A DNA stretch of 64,000 nt from Paenibacillus sp. SZ31. Lineage in GTDB: Bacteria > Bacillota > Bacilli > Paenibacillales > Paenibacillaceae. Positions 52,572-62,500 of the stretch are shown in pieces. The notes below the pieces were generated by a model, which did no database searches, had not been told where the DNA came from, and saw nothing but the letters and a program-made list of their open reading frames with translations. The translations under genes and the position numbers were made by a program. The DNA lies in the NCBI RefSeq assembly GCF_012912005.1, contig NZ_JABBEA010000002.1, forward strand, positions 62,001-126,000. The letters are read 5' to 3'. The stretch's first letter is position 1, and the number at the start of each line of letters is the position of its first letter.

Positions 52572-54311
52572 TTAAAGCAACTTAATCAGCTCTTCTAACT
52601 CATCAACCAAACTCTTTGCAAGTTCAAAATTAGTATCTTTTAAAGCCAATTCTATTTTCATTTCAACAGACTTTTTCTTTTGTTCATTTTCTAGATAGTC
52701 TTCATCAAAATGACTAGCATAAATCATCTGTCTAAATTCTTCTATACTCATTTTACTAATCGTCTTGTCCTCAATAATTAAAACATAATCCATACCATTT
52801 ACAACAGAATAGAAATCATGAGAAATCATGATAATCGCACCTTTGTAGTCTTCAATGGCTTTCTCCAAAGCAATTTGTGTATAGATGTCTAAATGACTTG
52901 TCGGTTCATCAAGAAGCAATACGTTGGCTTGACTGGCAGAAACTTTAGCCAATTGAAGCATGTTTTTTTCTCCGCCAGATAACGATTCAATCTTTTGATC
53001 AAGGATTTCTCCTTCAAAGCCATAGTTTGGAAGATACGATCTAATCTCATCATACGTTTGAAACCCGGAATCAATGAATTCATTTAGTATGGTATTCGAA
53101 TCTTTGAGCATTTCGCCTTGAACCTGAGATAAATAGGCCACTTTAACATCAGCATTGATTTCAATGGAATCCTGATTGTTTTTAAAGATTTCTCGCAGTA
53201 AAGTTGTTTTCCCGGTACCGTTTGGACCGATCAGAGCTACTTTATCTGTTGATTTGATCTCGAAGTTCACATGTTCCAAAAGCAACTCGTCAAAGGAAAC
53301 GCTATAATTATTGACGTTAACCACAACGGTGTCTTCCATTTCTTTATCGATACCAAAACGGATATTCGGCTGCTTGATATCGACAAATGGCTCTTTGATT
53401 CGACGTGCTTCCAATCTCTCTTGAAACTTGACTCTGGCTTTTAACGCTCTGCCTCTGGAGGCTTCCGAATTATACGTGGCGATCTCTCTAAGGTTGTCGA
53501 TGATGTGATCGTATCTCTCAATTTCTTCAGCTTCAGCAACCGCGATTTCTTGCAGCTCGATCTTAGTCTGAAGCAACGAGAAGCTGTAATCGATATATCG
53601 CCCGTCAAACTCTTGGAGTTCTGTGTTTTCTAGGTGTATGATTTTGTTGAAACAATGATTCAACAAATACCGGTTATGCGTAACGACCAGCAGCATTCCC
53701 TTGTGGGTATTAATCAATTTTTTAAGCGCGTTTAGGTTTTCAAAGTCTAAAAATACATCGGGTTCATCCATAATCATTAAGTCTGGACGATTCAGCATTT
53801 CCTTCATCACTTGAATAAGTTTGAATTCCCCGCCGCTTATGGCGGATATACTAAGATCTTTGAGCTTCATGAGGTTGGCAAGGTTTAACTGCTTATTGAT
53901 GTTTTTTTCGAAATTATCCCCATCCATCGCCTCAAAGGCATCCAGAGCCAATTGAACCTTTTCCATCAGGGAATCCATATCCGACGTGGTTTCCATTTCA
54001 GCATAAATGGCTGTGATTTCATCTTGTATCTTGATGAATTCTTCTGCGATATATTCAAAAACGGTCATTTCTTTCGTTTTGTCTACTTGCAAAAACTGAC
54101 TCACATACCCGATTCTGCAATCAGGGTCTATCTCTAACTTGCCCTCGAACAAATATCGTTCCGGATCCATCAGGATATCGATCAGTGTACTTTTCCCACT
54201 GCCGCTTGTTCCGATAAAAGCACAATGTTGTGCCTCTTCAAACGTAAATGAGATGTTGTTATATAGTTCCTTTTGTGGAAATGAGAAGGATAAGTTATCA
54301 ACTTTTATCAT
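52572..54311 (-). CDS. ABC-F family ATPase (translation factor or antibiotic target protection)
   Basis: 579 residues, two ATP-binding cassettes in one chain and no membrane segment. First cassette: Walker A GTSGSGKST, signature ISGGEFKL, Walker B LMIMDEPDVFLD, switch His in VVTHNRYLL. Second: GPNGTGKTT, LSGGEKNML, VLLLDEPTSHLD, MISHDFYS. The linker between cassettes (about 245-310) contains the helical pair expected of ABC-F proteins (RGRALKARVKFQERLEARR), which reaches the ribosomal peptidyl-transferase centre. The sequence is AT-richer than the left half of the window, hinting at transfer. Members give resistance to lincosamides, pleuromutilins or macrolides, but many are housekeeping; this one is not assigned. 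Confidence 0.88.
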   Translation of the reverse strand: MIKVDNLSFSFPQKELYNNISFTFEEAQHCAFIGTSGSGKSTLIDILMDPERYLFEGKLEIDPDCRIGYVSQFLQVDKTKEMTVFEYIAEEFIKIQDEITAIYAEMETTSDMDSLMEKVQLALDAFEAMDGDNFEKNINKQLNLANLMKLKDLSISAISGGEFKLIQVMKEMLNRPDLMIMDEPDVFLDFENLNALKKLINTHKGMLLVVTHNRYLLNHCFNKIIHLENTELQEFDGRYIDYSFSLLQTKIELQEIAVAEAEEIERYDHIIDNLREIATYNSEASRGRALKARVKFQERLEARRIKEPFVDIKQPNIRFGIDKEMEDTVVVNVNNYSVSFDELLLEHVNFEIKSTDKVALIGPNGTGKTTLLREIFKNNQDSIEINADVKVAYLSQVQGEMLKDSNTILNEFIDSGFQTYDEIRSYLPNYGFEGEILDQKIESLSGGEKNMLQLAKVSASQANVLLLDEPTSHLDIYTQIALEKAIEDYKGAIIMISHDFYSVVNGMDYVLIIEDKTISKMSIEEFRQMIYASHFDEDYLENEQKKKSVEMKIELALKDTNFELAKSLVDELEELIKLL

Positions 54312-54440
54312 AGTGTTACCTTTCTTTATAACTAAATTGGTGACTATTATTTAATATATTGTCGAACACACACACAGACTTTTAGAGTAACACTGTTTCC
54401 TACCAAGTTCAATTCATTTTTAACGCTTACCCTCACTTCC

Positions 54441-55301
54441 TTACCAGAGGGAGGCGTGCTTTCTAACGATCTCTATAAAAGCTTCTACTTGGGGAGAGAT
54501 CCACTTGTTTTTGGGATATAACAGCTGCGTAGTTAGATTCTGCTTGTACTGCTGACCTGAAAGTTTTTCGTCCTTCAGCTCCCTCTCTACCGTAATTCGA
54601 GGTAACAAAGATATGCCCATACCACTCAATATCGACTGTTTCACAGCTTCAATACTCCAGAATTCAATATTGGAAGTAATTCCAATCTGATACTCCTCAA
54701 TGCATTGTTCAAACAATGTGCGATAACCGCAACCTCTTTCGGTAAAAAGTAAATTGCTCTGCACAATGTCCCGTTGTAACTCAAACGAATTGGGATACAA
54801 CAACATCATGGGCTCTTCAGCCAATTTCTCACTGTACAGATTGGAGTCATGAATCTCTGTCCCTAGCATGAAGGAGATATCACTTTTACCTTGCATCAAA
54901 TTTTCTTTATAATACACGGAATCTAATTGGTGCCATTCTATATTGACAAGAGGATGCAACCTTTTGAACTCTTCAATAATAGGTGGAAAACGATAGATCA
55001 ACAACGTTTCTCCAATACTGATCACGATATTACCCGTTAATTCACCTTGTGCAGCGGTCACTTCCTTAATCATATGATACAGATCAAGCATTTTTTTGGC
55101 ATGTGGCAATAATTTTTTTCCAGTCTCCGTTAAAATAACCCGCTTACCGATTCGATCAAATAAAGGATAGTTAATCTCCTCTTCCAATGCCTTGATATGC
55201 AATGTAATTGTAGATTGCGCATATCCAAGATGCTCAGCAGCTTTGGTAAATCCCTCGTGTTCCACAATCGCAATAAATGTGACCAAATGACGTATTTCCA
55301 T
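54441..55301 (-). CDS. LysR-family transcriptional regulator
   Basis: 286 residues from ATG 55301, six bases after AGGAG (an adjacent ATG is three bases from it; the frame is open to 55328). N-terminal winged helix FTKAAEHLGYAQSTITLHIKALEEE, then the two-lobed effector domain. Divergent from the alpha/beta hydrolase gene with 154 bp between, the standard LysR-target arrangement. Confidence 0.9.
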   Translation of the reverse strand: MEIRHLVTFIAIVEHEGFTKAAEHLGYAQSTITLHIKALEEEINYPLFDRIGKRVILTETGKKLLPHAKKMLDLYHMIKEVTAAQGELTGNIVISIGETLLIYRFPPIIEEFKRLHPLVNIEWHQLDSVYYKENLMQGKSDISFMLGTEIHDSNLYSEKLAEEPMMLLYPNSFELQRDIVQSNLLFTERGCGYRTLFEQCIEEYQIGITSNIEFWSIEAVKQSILSGMGISLLPRITVERELKDEKLSGQQYKQNLTTQLLYPKNKWISPQVEAFIEIVRKHASLW

Positions 55302-55455
55302 CATTGGCTCCTTTCTCTTTAACATCATTAATACTGATCGTTTGCATATAAACTATCAATTTAACTAATAGAATGCAATCGTTTATATTCAATGTAGCTC
55401 ATTAACAGCCAATTTAATTTATAATATTAATCGTTTATTGAAGGGAGTAATTACT

Positions 55456-56295
55456 ATGCAAACAGCAGCAACGTCATCCATCTTGATTAATGGATATCGG
55501 ATCGCTTATGAGCAATACGGAGAAGGCTCTCCCATATGGCTCCTTCATGGAACACCGTCTTATAGCTATGAATGGAGAAAAGTAATACCGGCTCTGGTTC
55601 AAAAAGGGTATAAAGTCTACGTTCATGACCTTCTTGGATATGGAGCATCCGAAAGACCACTCGAAGCAGATACTTCTGTGGCAGCGCAATATACGCTGTT
55701 CAGTCAGCTTTTAGACGAACTTGGAATGGATCGTTTACATGTCGTAGCTCACGATCTGGGTGGAATTGTTGGCCTCCAACTGGCTCAGGAACAACCTGAG
55801 CGTGTACAATCGCTTACGTTACTCAACATGCCCAGCTATGATTCGTGGCCCTCACCAACCTGGAAGAAAATTATCGAAGAACAGCTTGAACAGGTTGAAC
55901 GAATGCCTCGTGCTGATTTTGATGCCATGCTAAAGAAACAATTACCCATGGCAGTGTATAATAAAGAGCTTATGACTGGCAATACACTGGATGCATATCT
56001 GGCACCCCATACAGGTGCATTGGGGAAAGCTTCTTTTTTCTCCCATCAGGTAGCTCACTATAATGCAAAATATACTGAATCCTATGGAACAGATTTACCC
56101 AAGCTGAAGGTCCCTGTTCAAATTCTATGGGGTGAGGAAGATGAATGGCAGCCCCTCATGTATGCAAAGAGGCTTGTCCAGGATATCCCTCATGCGTGTC
56201 TACATGTCATTCCAAAAGCTGGTCATTTCGTCATGGAAGATGAGCCTGGGCAATGTTCCGATTATATTGACCGTTTCTGCAATCAACATCCATGA
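55456..56295 (+). CDS. Alpha/beta hydrolase, haloalkane-dehalogenase/epoxide-hydrolase-like
   Basis: 279 residues from ATG 55456 with AAGGGAG upstream; the frame extends six codons more. The oxyanion region HGTPSYSYEWRKVIPAL resembles haloalkane dehalogenase (HGNPTSSYLWR), and the nucleophile elbow is VVAHDLGGIVG, an Asp nucleophile as in dehalogenases and epoxide hydrolases. The acid is probably in LWGEEDEWQP and the His in PKAGHFVMED. Cytosolic. Likely under the divergent LysR regulator. Confidence 0.88.
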   Translation: MQTAATSSILINGYRIAYEQYGEGSPIWLLHGTPSYSYEWRKVIPALVQKGYKVYVHDLLGYGASERPLEADTSVAAQYTLFSQLLDELGMDRLHVVAHDLGGIVGLQLAQEQPERVQSLTLLNMPSYDSWPSPTWKKIIEEQLEQVERMPRADFDAMLKKQLPMAVYNKELMTGNTLDAYLAPHTGALGKASFFSHQVAHYNAKYTESYGTDLPKLKVPVQILWGEEDEWQPLMYAKRLVQDIPHACLHVIPKAGHFVMEDEPGQCSDYIDRFCNQHP

Positions 56296-56310
56296 GTTAG
56301 GAAGATACAG

Positions 56311-56350
56311 AAAAAAACACGAGGCGTGAATGCAGTCCCTCGTGTTTTTC
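56311..56350 (+). terminator. Intrinsic terminator after the hydrolase
   Basis: AAAAACACGAGG pairs with CCTCGTGTTTTT around about 14 bases; TCTATTT follows. Confidence 0.8.
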
Positions 56351-56411
56351 TATTTACCGTAACTAAGATATGCACCTTCCGAATACGTTGCTGATTAATG
56401 TAATTAGATGC

Positions 56412-59381
56412 TTATTGTATAACATTCAAGGCTCGGTACATCATTGCCACAAACTGTGCACGCGTCACGGGTTCATCCGGCTTAAATTTGCCGTTATCCC
56501 CGAGTACAATCTCTAGTTCTGCCAGTGCAGCGATGTAATCATAGCTCCAATGAGTTGTAGGAACATCTTGGAAAGCAACTGTTCCACCTGGTTTGATCTC
56601 AAAAGCCAGCGTCAAAATTTTAGCCATCTCTGCACGAGTCAGCGAATGGTTTGGATTAAAATTCCCATTGGCTCCATCGACTATTCCTGCTTGTTGCAGT
56701 GACATGATGGCTTCATAGTAAGGATGGCTTGGTGATACGTCAGAAAACGAAACTGCCTCATGTATGGGTTTAAACTCGAAAGCACGTGTGAATATTAGAG
56801 CCATATGATGGCGCTTGATGTGTTCATTCGGGTGAAAAGAACCGTCGGGATACCCTGCGATTATCCCTTGACTTGCTAGTTCCTCAATCATTCCTTTTGC
56901 CCAATGTCCTGAAAGGTCGTCAAAAGTAACGACAGGTGGTTCAGGTTCAGGTTTGGGTTCTTCTGGGGTAGGTTGCGGATTGGGTGTTGGTACCGGTATT
57001 GAATTTTGAGGAGGTGGTGGATTACTTCCTCCTCCATTATTGTTAGAAGAATTGTTTATACTCCACTTCGCATACAACATGACATCAGCTTCGTTTATAT
57101 GGAAAGTATCATTCGCTACATAGCTTTTCCCACTTCCATCTGCTTCCGTATTCCAACCAATCAACGTAAATCCAGTCTTCACTTGACTTCCAACATTATC
57201 AGCGACGGTTACACTACTCCCCGCTTCATAGGTTTGACTATCTAGGGGTACCTCTCCTCCAGTAGCTCCATTCCCGTCATAGCCTACACTATATTTAATA
57301 ATGGTGAATGCAAGGGTAATCGAATTACCTGCGGCATCTGTAACAACAAGTACATAGGAACCTTCAACGTCTACAGGTGAGCCACTTATAAAGTTTTGCC
57401 CGTTCAATGTTGCTGTACCTTCATTAAAGGTAATGGTTCGGGAGGAATTATAGCTCGCCCCATCCGTTACACCTGTAACGATCGGAGCTGTAGTGTCCAG
57501 TACAATACTTGCTTGGGCCGAGCCTATATTTTCTGCTCGATCAATGATGCGAACATAAACCGTCTTGCTGCCATCACCTGCTGGCAATGTATAGCTCAGG
57601 CTTGCTTCATAAATCTGTTCAGCTGACCATGTAGCCTCATCATTTGAGAACTGAACGGCTACAACATCCGTAACACCTGCTCCTAAAGTAAACCCGAGGG
57701 TTACTTCACGATCTGTTGCGTAAGCGGCTCCTCCATTAATGGCAACTGTTCCTGTGGGTGGTACGGTATCTAATGTTACCGTTGAACTGTACTCTACTGA
57801 TTCATTTCCTGCACCGTCAATAAGCTGTAAAATAATTGCCTTCGCTCCGTCTGTACTTCCTACATCTATTGTAAAGTTATTCGTATACGCTATGGTTGTT
57901 GGTGCTGACCCGTTAACGCTATAGCGAATATTCACAATATCTGTTACGCCTGCTGCTGGTGTCACTTCAACTGCTACATCCGAATCATTTGCGTAAGCCT
58001 TGCCTTCATTCACAACGACTGTTCCTGTTGGTATTTCACGATCCAGTGTTACAGTTTGTGTAAGCACTGTCGTATTTCCTGCCAAATCAGATAAGCGAAT
58101 CTGCAGCGTCTTCACGCCATCTTCCTCTGTATCCTGTAATGTATACGATTGTGGACTAGCACTATACACTACTGGGTCGCCATAATCTTGGCCCGTCTCG
58201 CCTAGCTCCATATAGTCTGTATTACTACTTGTTACCGTTAATAATACAGTAGTTGCATTCGTTACACTTGGCGTTATAAGTGTTAGCGTTCCTGTTGGAG
58301 CTGTTGTATCCAGCACAATACTCGCTTGTGCTGCGCCCGTATTGCCCGCTCGGTCAATAAATTGAACATAAACCGTCTTGCTGCCGTCACCTGCTGGTAA
58401 AGTATAACCAGTATTTGCTTCATAAGTCTGTTCAGCTGACCATGTAGCATTATCATTCGAGAACTGAACGGCTACAACATCCGTAACACCTGCTCCTAAA
58501 GTAAACCCGAGGGTTACTTCACGATCTGTTGCGTAAGCAGCTCCCCCATTAATGGCAACTGTTCCTGTGGGTGGCACGGTATCTAATGTTACCGTTGAAC
58601 TGTACTCTACTGATTGATTCCCTGCACGATCAACTAGTTTAAATGTTAAGACCTTATCTCCATCAGTACTTCCTATTGCTAGCAAAAAGCTTGGTACATA
58701 AGGTATTTGTGTAATTGGGTTTCCATTAACCGAATATTGGATATGCGTGATATCAGTTAATCCAGCATCTGGACTTATTGAAATACGTACAGACGAACTA
58801 TTCGTGTATTGGTTGCCTTGATTTACAATGAATGTCCCTGTCGGGGGGGTCTTAACTATTAAAAATTGAATCGTTTCTGTTTGACTGCCTGCTGTAACCG
58901 TTAACGTGTATGAGCCTTCAGCAGTAACCTGTGTTCCACTTGTAATTGGACTTCCATTCAGAGTTGCTGATCCAGTGTTGAATTGTGGCGTTACATTCGT
59001 GTTATACAGCCCGCCATCTTCAACTCCCGTTATCTCAATATTAACAATTTCAGAATACGTAATAATTAAATAAGGGCCTAAGGTACCATCGCCTATATGA
59101 TTTTCAATCATCTGAATGTAATGATTTCCCCCTCTTGGTACACCTGCATTTCCCGCTTCTTCAACTGTCATTCCTGAAAGAATAAAGGTTGCTCCAGGAT
59201 TAGTTTTCACGAATTCCCCTGATATGTAGCTTGTAAAATCAAAGGGATTTAGTGTAGGGTGTTCTGTGGTGACTCGTGGAGCGTTAGCAGAAACTACACT
59301 TTGATTATTAAAAATTACGATGAATACCATACACACGATTACAACTAGCAAGCTTGCAATCGAGACAACTCTCTTTCTCAC
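56412..59381 (-). CDS. S-layer-homology surface protein with Ig-like and InlB-type repeats
   Basis: 989 residues from GTG 59381, with AAAGGAAG ten bases upstream (a GTG three codons earlier abuts that site). A signal peptide (RKRVVSIASLLVVIVCMVF) leads into several Ig-like modules with the TVPPTGTV/LDTTAPTGT boundary. One InlB-type B repeat follows (about 703-776, GYDGNGATGGE to LYAKW), then a Pro-rich linker. Three SLH domains (about 820-989) include DVSPSHPYYEAIMSLQQAGI and LTRAEMAKIL. The SLH domains bind pyruvylated cell-wall polymer, so it sits on the outer wall and may bind a ligand or neighbour cell. Own terminator not identified. Confidence 0.92.
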   Translation of the reverse strand: MRKRVVSIASLLVVIVCMVFIVIFNNQSVVSANAPRVTTEHPTLNPFDFTSYISGEFVKTNPGATFILSGMTVEEAGNAGVPRGGNHYIQMIENHIGDGTLGPYLIITYSEIVNIEITGVEDGGLYNTNVTPQFNTGSATLNGSPITSGTQVTAEGSYTLTVTAGSQTETIQFLIVKTPPTGTFIVNQGNQYTNSSSVRISISPDAGLTDITHIQYSVNGNPITQIPYVPSFLLAIGSTDGDKVLTFKLVDRAGNQSVEYSSTVTLDTVPPTGTVAINGGAAYATDREVTLGFTLGAGVTDVVAVQFSNDNATWSAEQTYEANTGYTLPAGDGSKTVYVQFIDRAGNTGAAQASIVLDTTAPTGTLTLITPSVTNATTVLLTVTSSNTDYMELGETGQDYGDPVVYSASPQSYTLQDTEEDGVKTLQIRLSDLAGNTTVLTQTVTLDREIPTGTVVVNEGKAYANDSDVAVEVTPAAGVTDIVNIRYSVNGSAPTTIAYTNNFTIDVGSTDGAKAIILQLIDGAGNESVEYSSTVTLDTVPPTGTVAINGGAAYATDREVTLGFTLGAGVTDVVAVQFSNDEATWSAEQIYEASLSYTLPAGDGSKTVYVRIIDRAENIGSAQASIVLDTTAPIVTGVTDGASYNSSRTITFNEGTATLNGQNFISGSPVDVEGSYVLVVTDAAGNSITLAFTIIKYSVGYDGNGATGGEVPLDSQTYEAGSSVTVADNVGSQVKTGFTLIGWNTEADGSGKSYVANDTFHINEADVMLYAKWSINNSSNNNGGGSNPPPPQNSIPVPTPNPQPTPEEPKPEPEPPVVTFDDLSGHWAKGMIEELASQGIIAGYPDGSFHPNEHIKRHHMALIFTRAFEFKPIHEAVSFSDVSPSHPYYEAIMSLQQAGIVDGANGNFNPNHSLTRAEMAKILTLAFEIKPGGTVAFQDVPTTHWSYDYIAALAELEIVLGDNGKFKPDEPVTRAQFVAMMYRALNVIQ
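57490..57802 (-). repeat. Internal duplication within the SLH protein gene, copy A
   Basis: About 313 bp (residues about 529-633 on the original numbering) nearly identical to copy B at an offset of 813 bp. Encodes one Ig-like module with GTVAINGGAAYATDREVTLG. Confidence 0.75.
58303..58615 (-). repeat. Internal duplication within the SLH protein gene, copy B
   Basis: Same module as copy A (residues about 258-362). The high DNA identity, including silent positions, indicates a recent duplication or gene conversion rather than old module repetition. Confidence 0.75.
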
Positions 59382-59504
59382 CTTGTACACTTCCTTTCAT
59401 ACAATTCGTTATTGTTCAAAATGACCTCTTTTCATGTGACTCCATCTAAACATCATAGTCTCGTCATAGGATATTTAAGTCCTACTAAAGTAGTACTCCA
59501 CAAA

Positions 59505-59543
59505 AAACAAGGAAGCGGCCCCTTAAGGCTCGCTTCCTTGTTT
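59505..59543 (-). terminator. Terminator of the large LuxR-type regulator
   Basis: AAACAAGGAAGCG pairs with CGCTTCCTTGTTT, 13 bp around a 13-base loop; TTTTTTGTGG follows on the minus strand. Confidence 0.85.
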
Positions 59544-59544
59544 G

Positions 59545-62500
59545 TCACTCTATCAATTGTAGCTCTCTGGCACGTAGGACAGCTTGTCCCCGCCGTTTTA
59601 CACCCAACTTGCCGTATATTCTAGATGTATGTGTCTTGACCGTCGTCTCTGCGATCCCAAAGAGTTCGGCAATCTCTCTGTTCGACAAGCCTTTTGCAAT
59701 TGCTGTTATAATTTCCGTTTCTCGTTCCGTCAGCGGTTCCGTCAGCCCTGGTTGACTGGGACTAGGAACCACAGACGAGGCGTTACTTTCGAAAGCACTC
59801 GGGATTGTTGTATTCGCAGCTTCGTCATGCAGCAGCTTGAGATAAATGATCCGTGTCGCAAAAAGCTCCAACATCTGGAGATCCCTCTTTGTGAACACAC
59901 CCGGCATCTGTCGATTTTCCAAGTAGAGTAGATAGGCAGTTTGTTCTCCCGGAGCATCAATGGACATGCACAGAATCGACCTCTGTTTTCTTGCTGCGAT
60001 ATAAGCATCCTTCACCCAAAAACTCTGAAGCGCGTCATGCAAAATTAGCGGTTTGCCCGTCATCGTTGTATGACGCAAGACGCTCTCCGCATACAGGCCG
60101 GCTCCTTTTTCCTGATCAGTCCAGTCAGAACGGCTAGCTTCAATAACGAATTCATTATTTTGACGCTTCAGCAACAGACCACGCTCTGCTCCGGCTTGTC
60201 GTAAAGCCGTTTCCAAGAGATTTACCTTCCAGTCGACCTTATTCGGCTGTGCTAACCCATGGATGAGTCGTTGCACAAGCTCGAGTTCCTCTTCACTCTT
60301 CAAGCCTTCACCCGTCTTGGAGCCGTTCTGGTGAGGTAACGATGTGCCAGTTTGAGTCATTTGGATTCGATCCTGTAATACAGGACCTTCATAACGCTTG
60401 TATATCGGGTCCAGCAATTTAGCATCTCTGCTTCTAATCTGAGTTACTTTGAAGGCGATTCCCCATTCGGCGTATGCCGCACATGCATCCATCATCGTAA
60501 TTGCCGCTCCGGATCGGCTGGGCAGATCATCTTGATAACATACCGCAAGCCGTTCGCAAGCAATGGCTTCCAGCAACACGTATTTCTCGGTTCTCGCCAG
60601 CCTGATTGCAGCCGTATATTGTTGCATGGCGCTCACCGAATTCCCTGCGATCCGTTCAGCCTCTGCTTTGATTAGCAAGTATGCAGAGGACGTACTGTCT
60701 AAGAACCCTCGCCAACTCTTCATTAATCGCAATTGCGCGCGTATGGCCTTCCGGATCCGCTTACGGTCCTCCCTATTCGTCTCGAAATAAGATCCAGTTA
60801 ATGCCAAAGCCTCGTAAACGCGGTGTTTACGAATTTGCATCCAATCCAGATGTAATTCGGTTCCCCTTCCTCGCTGCGACCAATATAGCGCTTCCTTGTA
60901 CCTGCCCGACAGATACGCCACCTCAAGCCGGCGACCACAGCTATAATTGTCCTCGTCCCGTTGCTTCAACTGGCTGTCGGTCGGCACTTGTGGAATAGCA
61001 ACAAAACTGTCGATCAGAGAATCGTCTTGCAGCACTGTTGCGTAACTACTCGTCAGCCGCATCATTTCCAGTATCTTGTCGTCGGCAACATGTCGCATGT
61101 TCTCCTCAAAGTATTGGAGCAAATCATTCAGGGCATATACATTCCCATGATTACACATAACACTGAAAATTAAGGCGGGATTAGCAAAGTCATGATCACC
61201 GGATTCCATCGCTTGACGCATCGCATTGAACAGGACAACAGAAGATTCCAGAGGACTGTCCATTTGCTTGATTATTCCGCTCAGAAACGTAAATACATGC
61301 TTTTTCCTGAATGTAGAGGTGTTGGCAATTTGCAGAAACACCTGCTCAGCAATCGGAGTCGCTCGAACGAAGCTCGGAAATGACCTTTGCACAATCAGTT
61401 CGTATGCTCCGATCATGGCGGCTAGTGACTCATTCACCCCTTTATGCAACCCATAACGAATAAATCGGGCATACAATTCCAGAAGCGATCGCGCATCGTG
61501 TGCAAGCAATGGAAGAAACAACAGCTCCATTACATGGCATAATTCTTCATAATCCTCGTCGAGTGGGTCGGACAGCAGAAGATGTTTCTCCCGTTTTCGA
61601 TGTAAGAGGATCGCGGTTCGGGTCACTTCCTTGCCTATAGACAACAGTGTACTTTTCTTCTCAAGCTTCCAACCATAGGATCCTAGCGCCTCCATTCCAA
61701 ATTGAACCGCAGTCTCATTGTCCGCGAGTGCATGGAATTGGATTAAAGGTGCCCAGATTTTGAGCCGCTCAGATCGGCTCAGTCGATCGCTGTCTTGGTT
61801 CAAGTCCACCAGCAGTTTTTTCGCCTGTGTACTATTGCCACCCATATACTCCGTCCATGCTAATACCAACTGCAGCCCGACATCGAGTGTAACGGGTACG
61901 TCCACTTTGTATGTTGCAAGAAGATGAAGCCCGTTTTCGGCATAATGCTTCCCTTTCGCATAGCGCGCGGATGCCAAAGCCTCTTGTCCCGCTTGAAGAT
62001 TGTGCTCGATCAATTGCTTCGTTTCTTGCTCCGATAATACCGAAGCAGCCAAGTTCAGATGATCAATCGCTGTTCTTGACAGATTATCGCGTGACTCCGG
62101 CGTGCGATCCAGTAGCAACTGACCAATTACTCGGTGTCGGTGGATATTGCATCCTGAATCGAAGGCATATGCCATTCTGTGAATAAACTCATGAGCAAAC
62201 ACATAGATTGAATCCCGTCCATCTTCTTGCCCTGCATCGTCTTCCCGATAAATAAATCCTTCCGCTTCCGCCTCTTGAAGATTACAGAATACCTTATCCA
62301 CGGATATGCCATACACTTCGGCCAAGAGTGTTAATTGAAATACCGGACCTATTGCGGCCGCCATAGCCAAGAACTCCTTACGATCTTCCTTGAGATTGGA
62401 GAAGCTCATCTCCAGCAGCCGTAGATGTTCTTCCGAACTACTTCGTTGCCGGGTTATTTCTGAGTCCCATACCCACTGACGTCGTTCATCGTCAAAGTTC

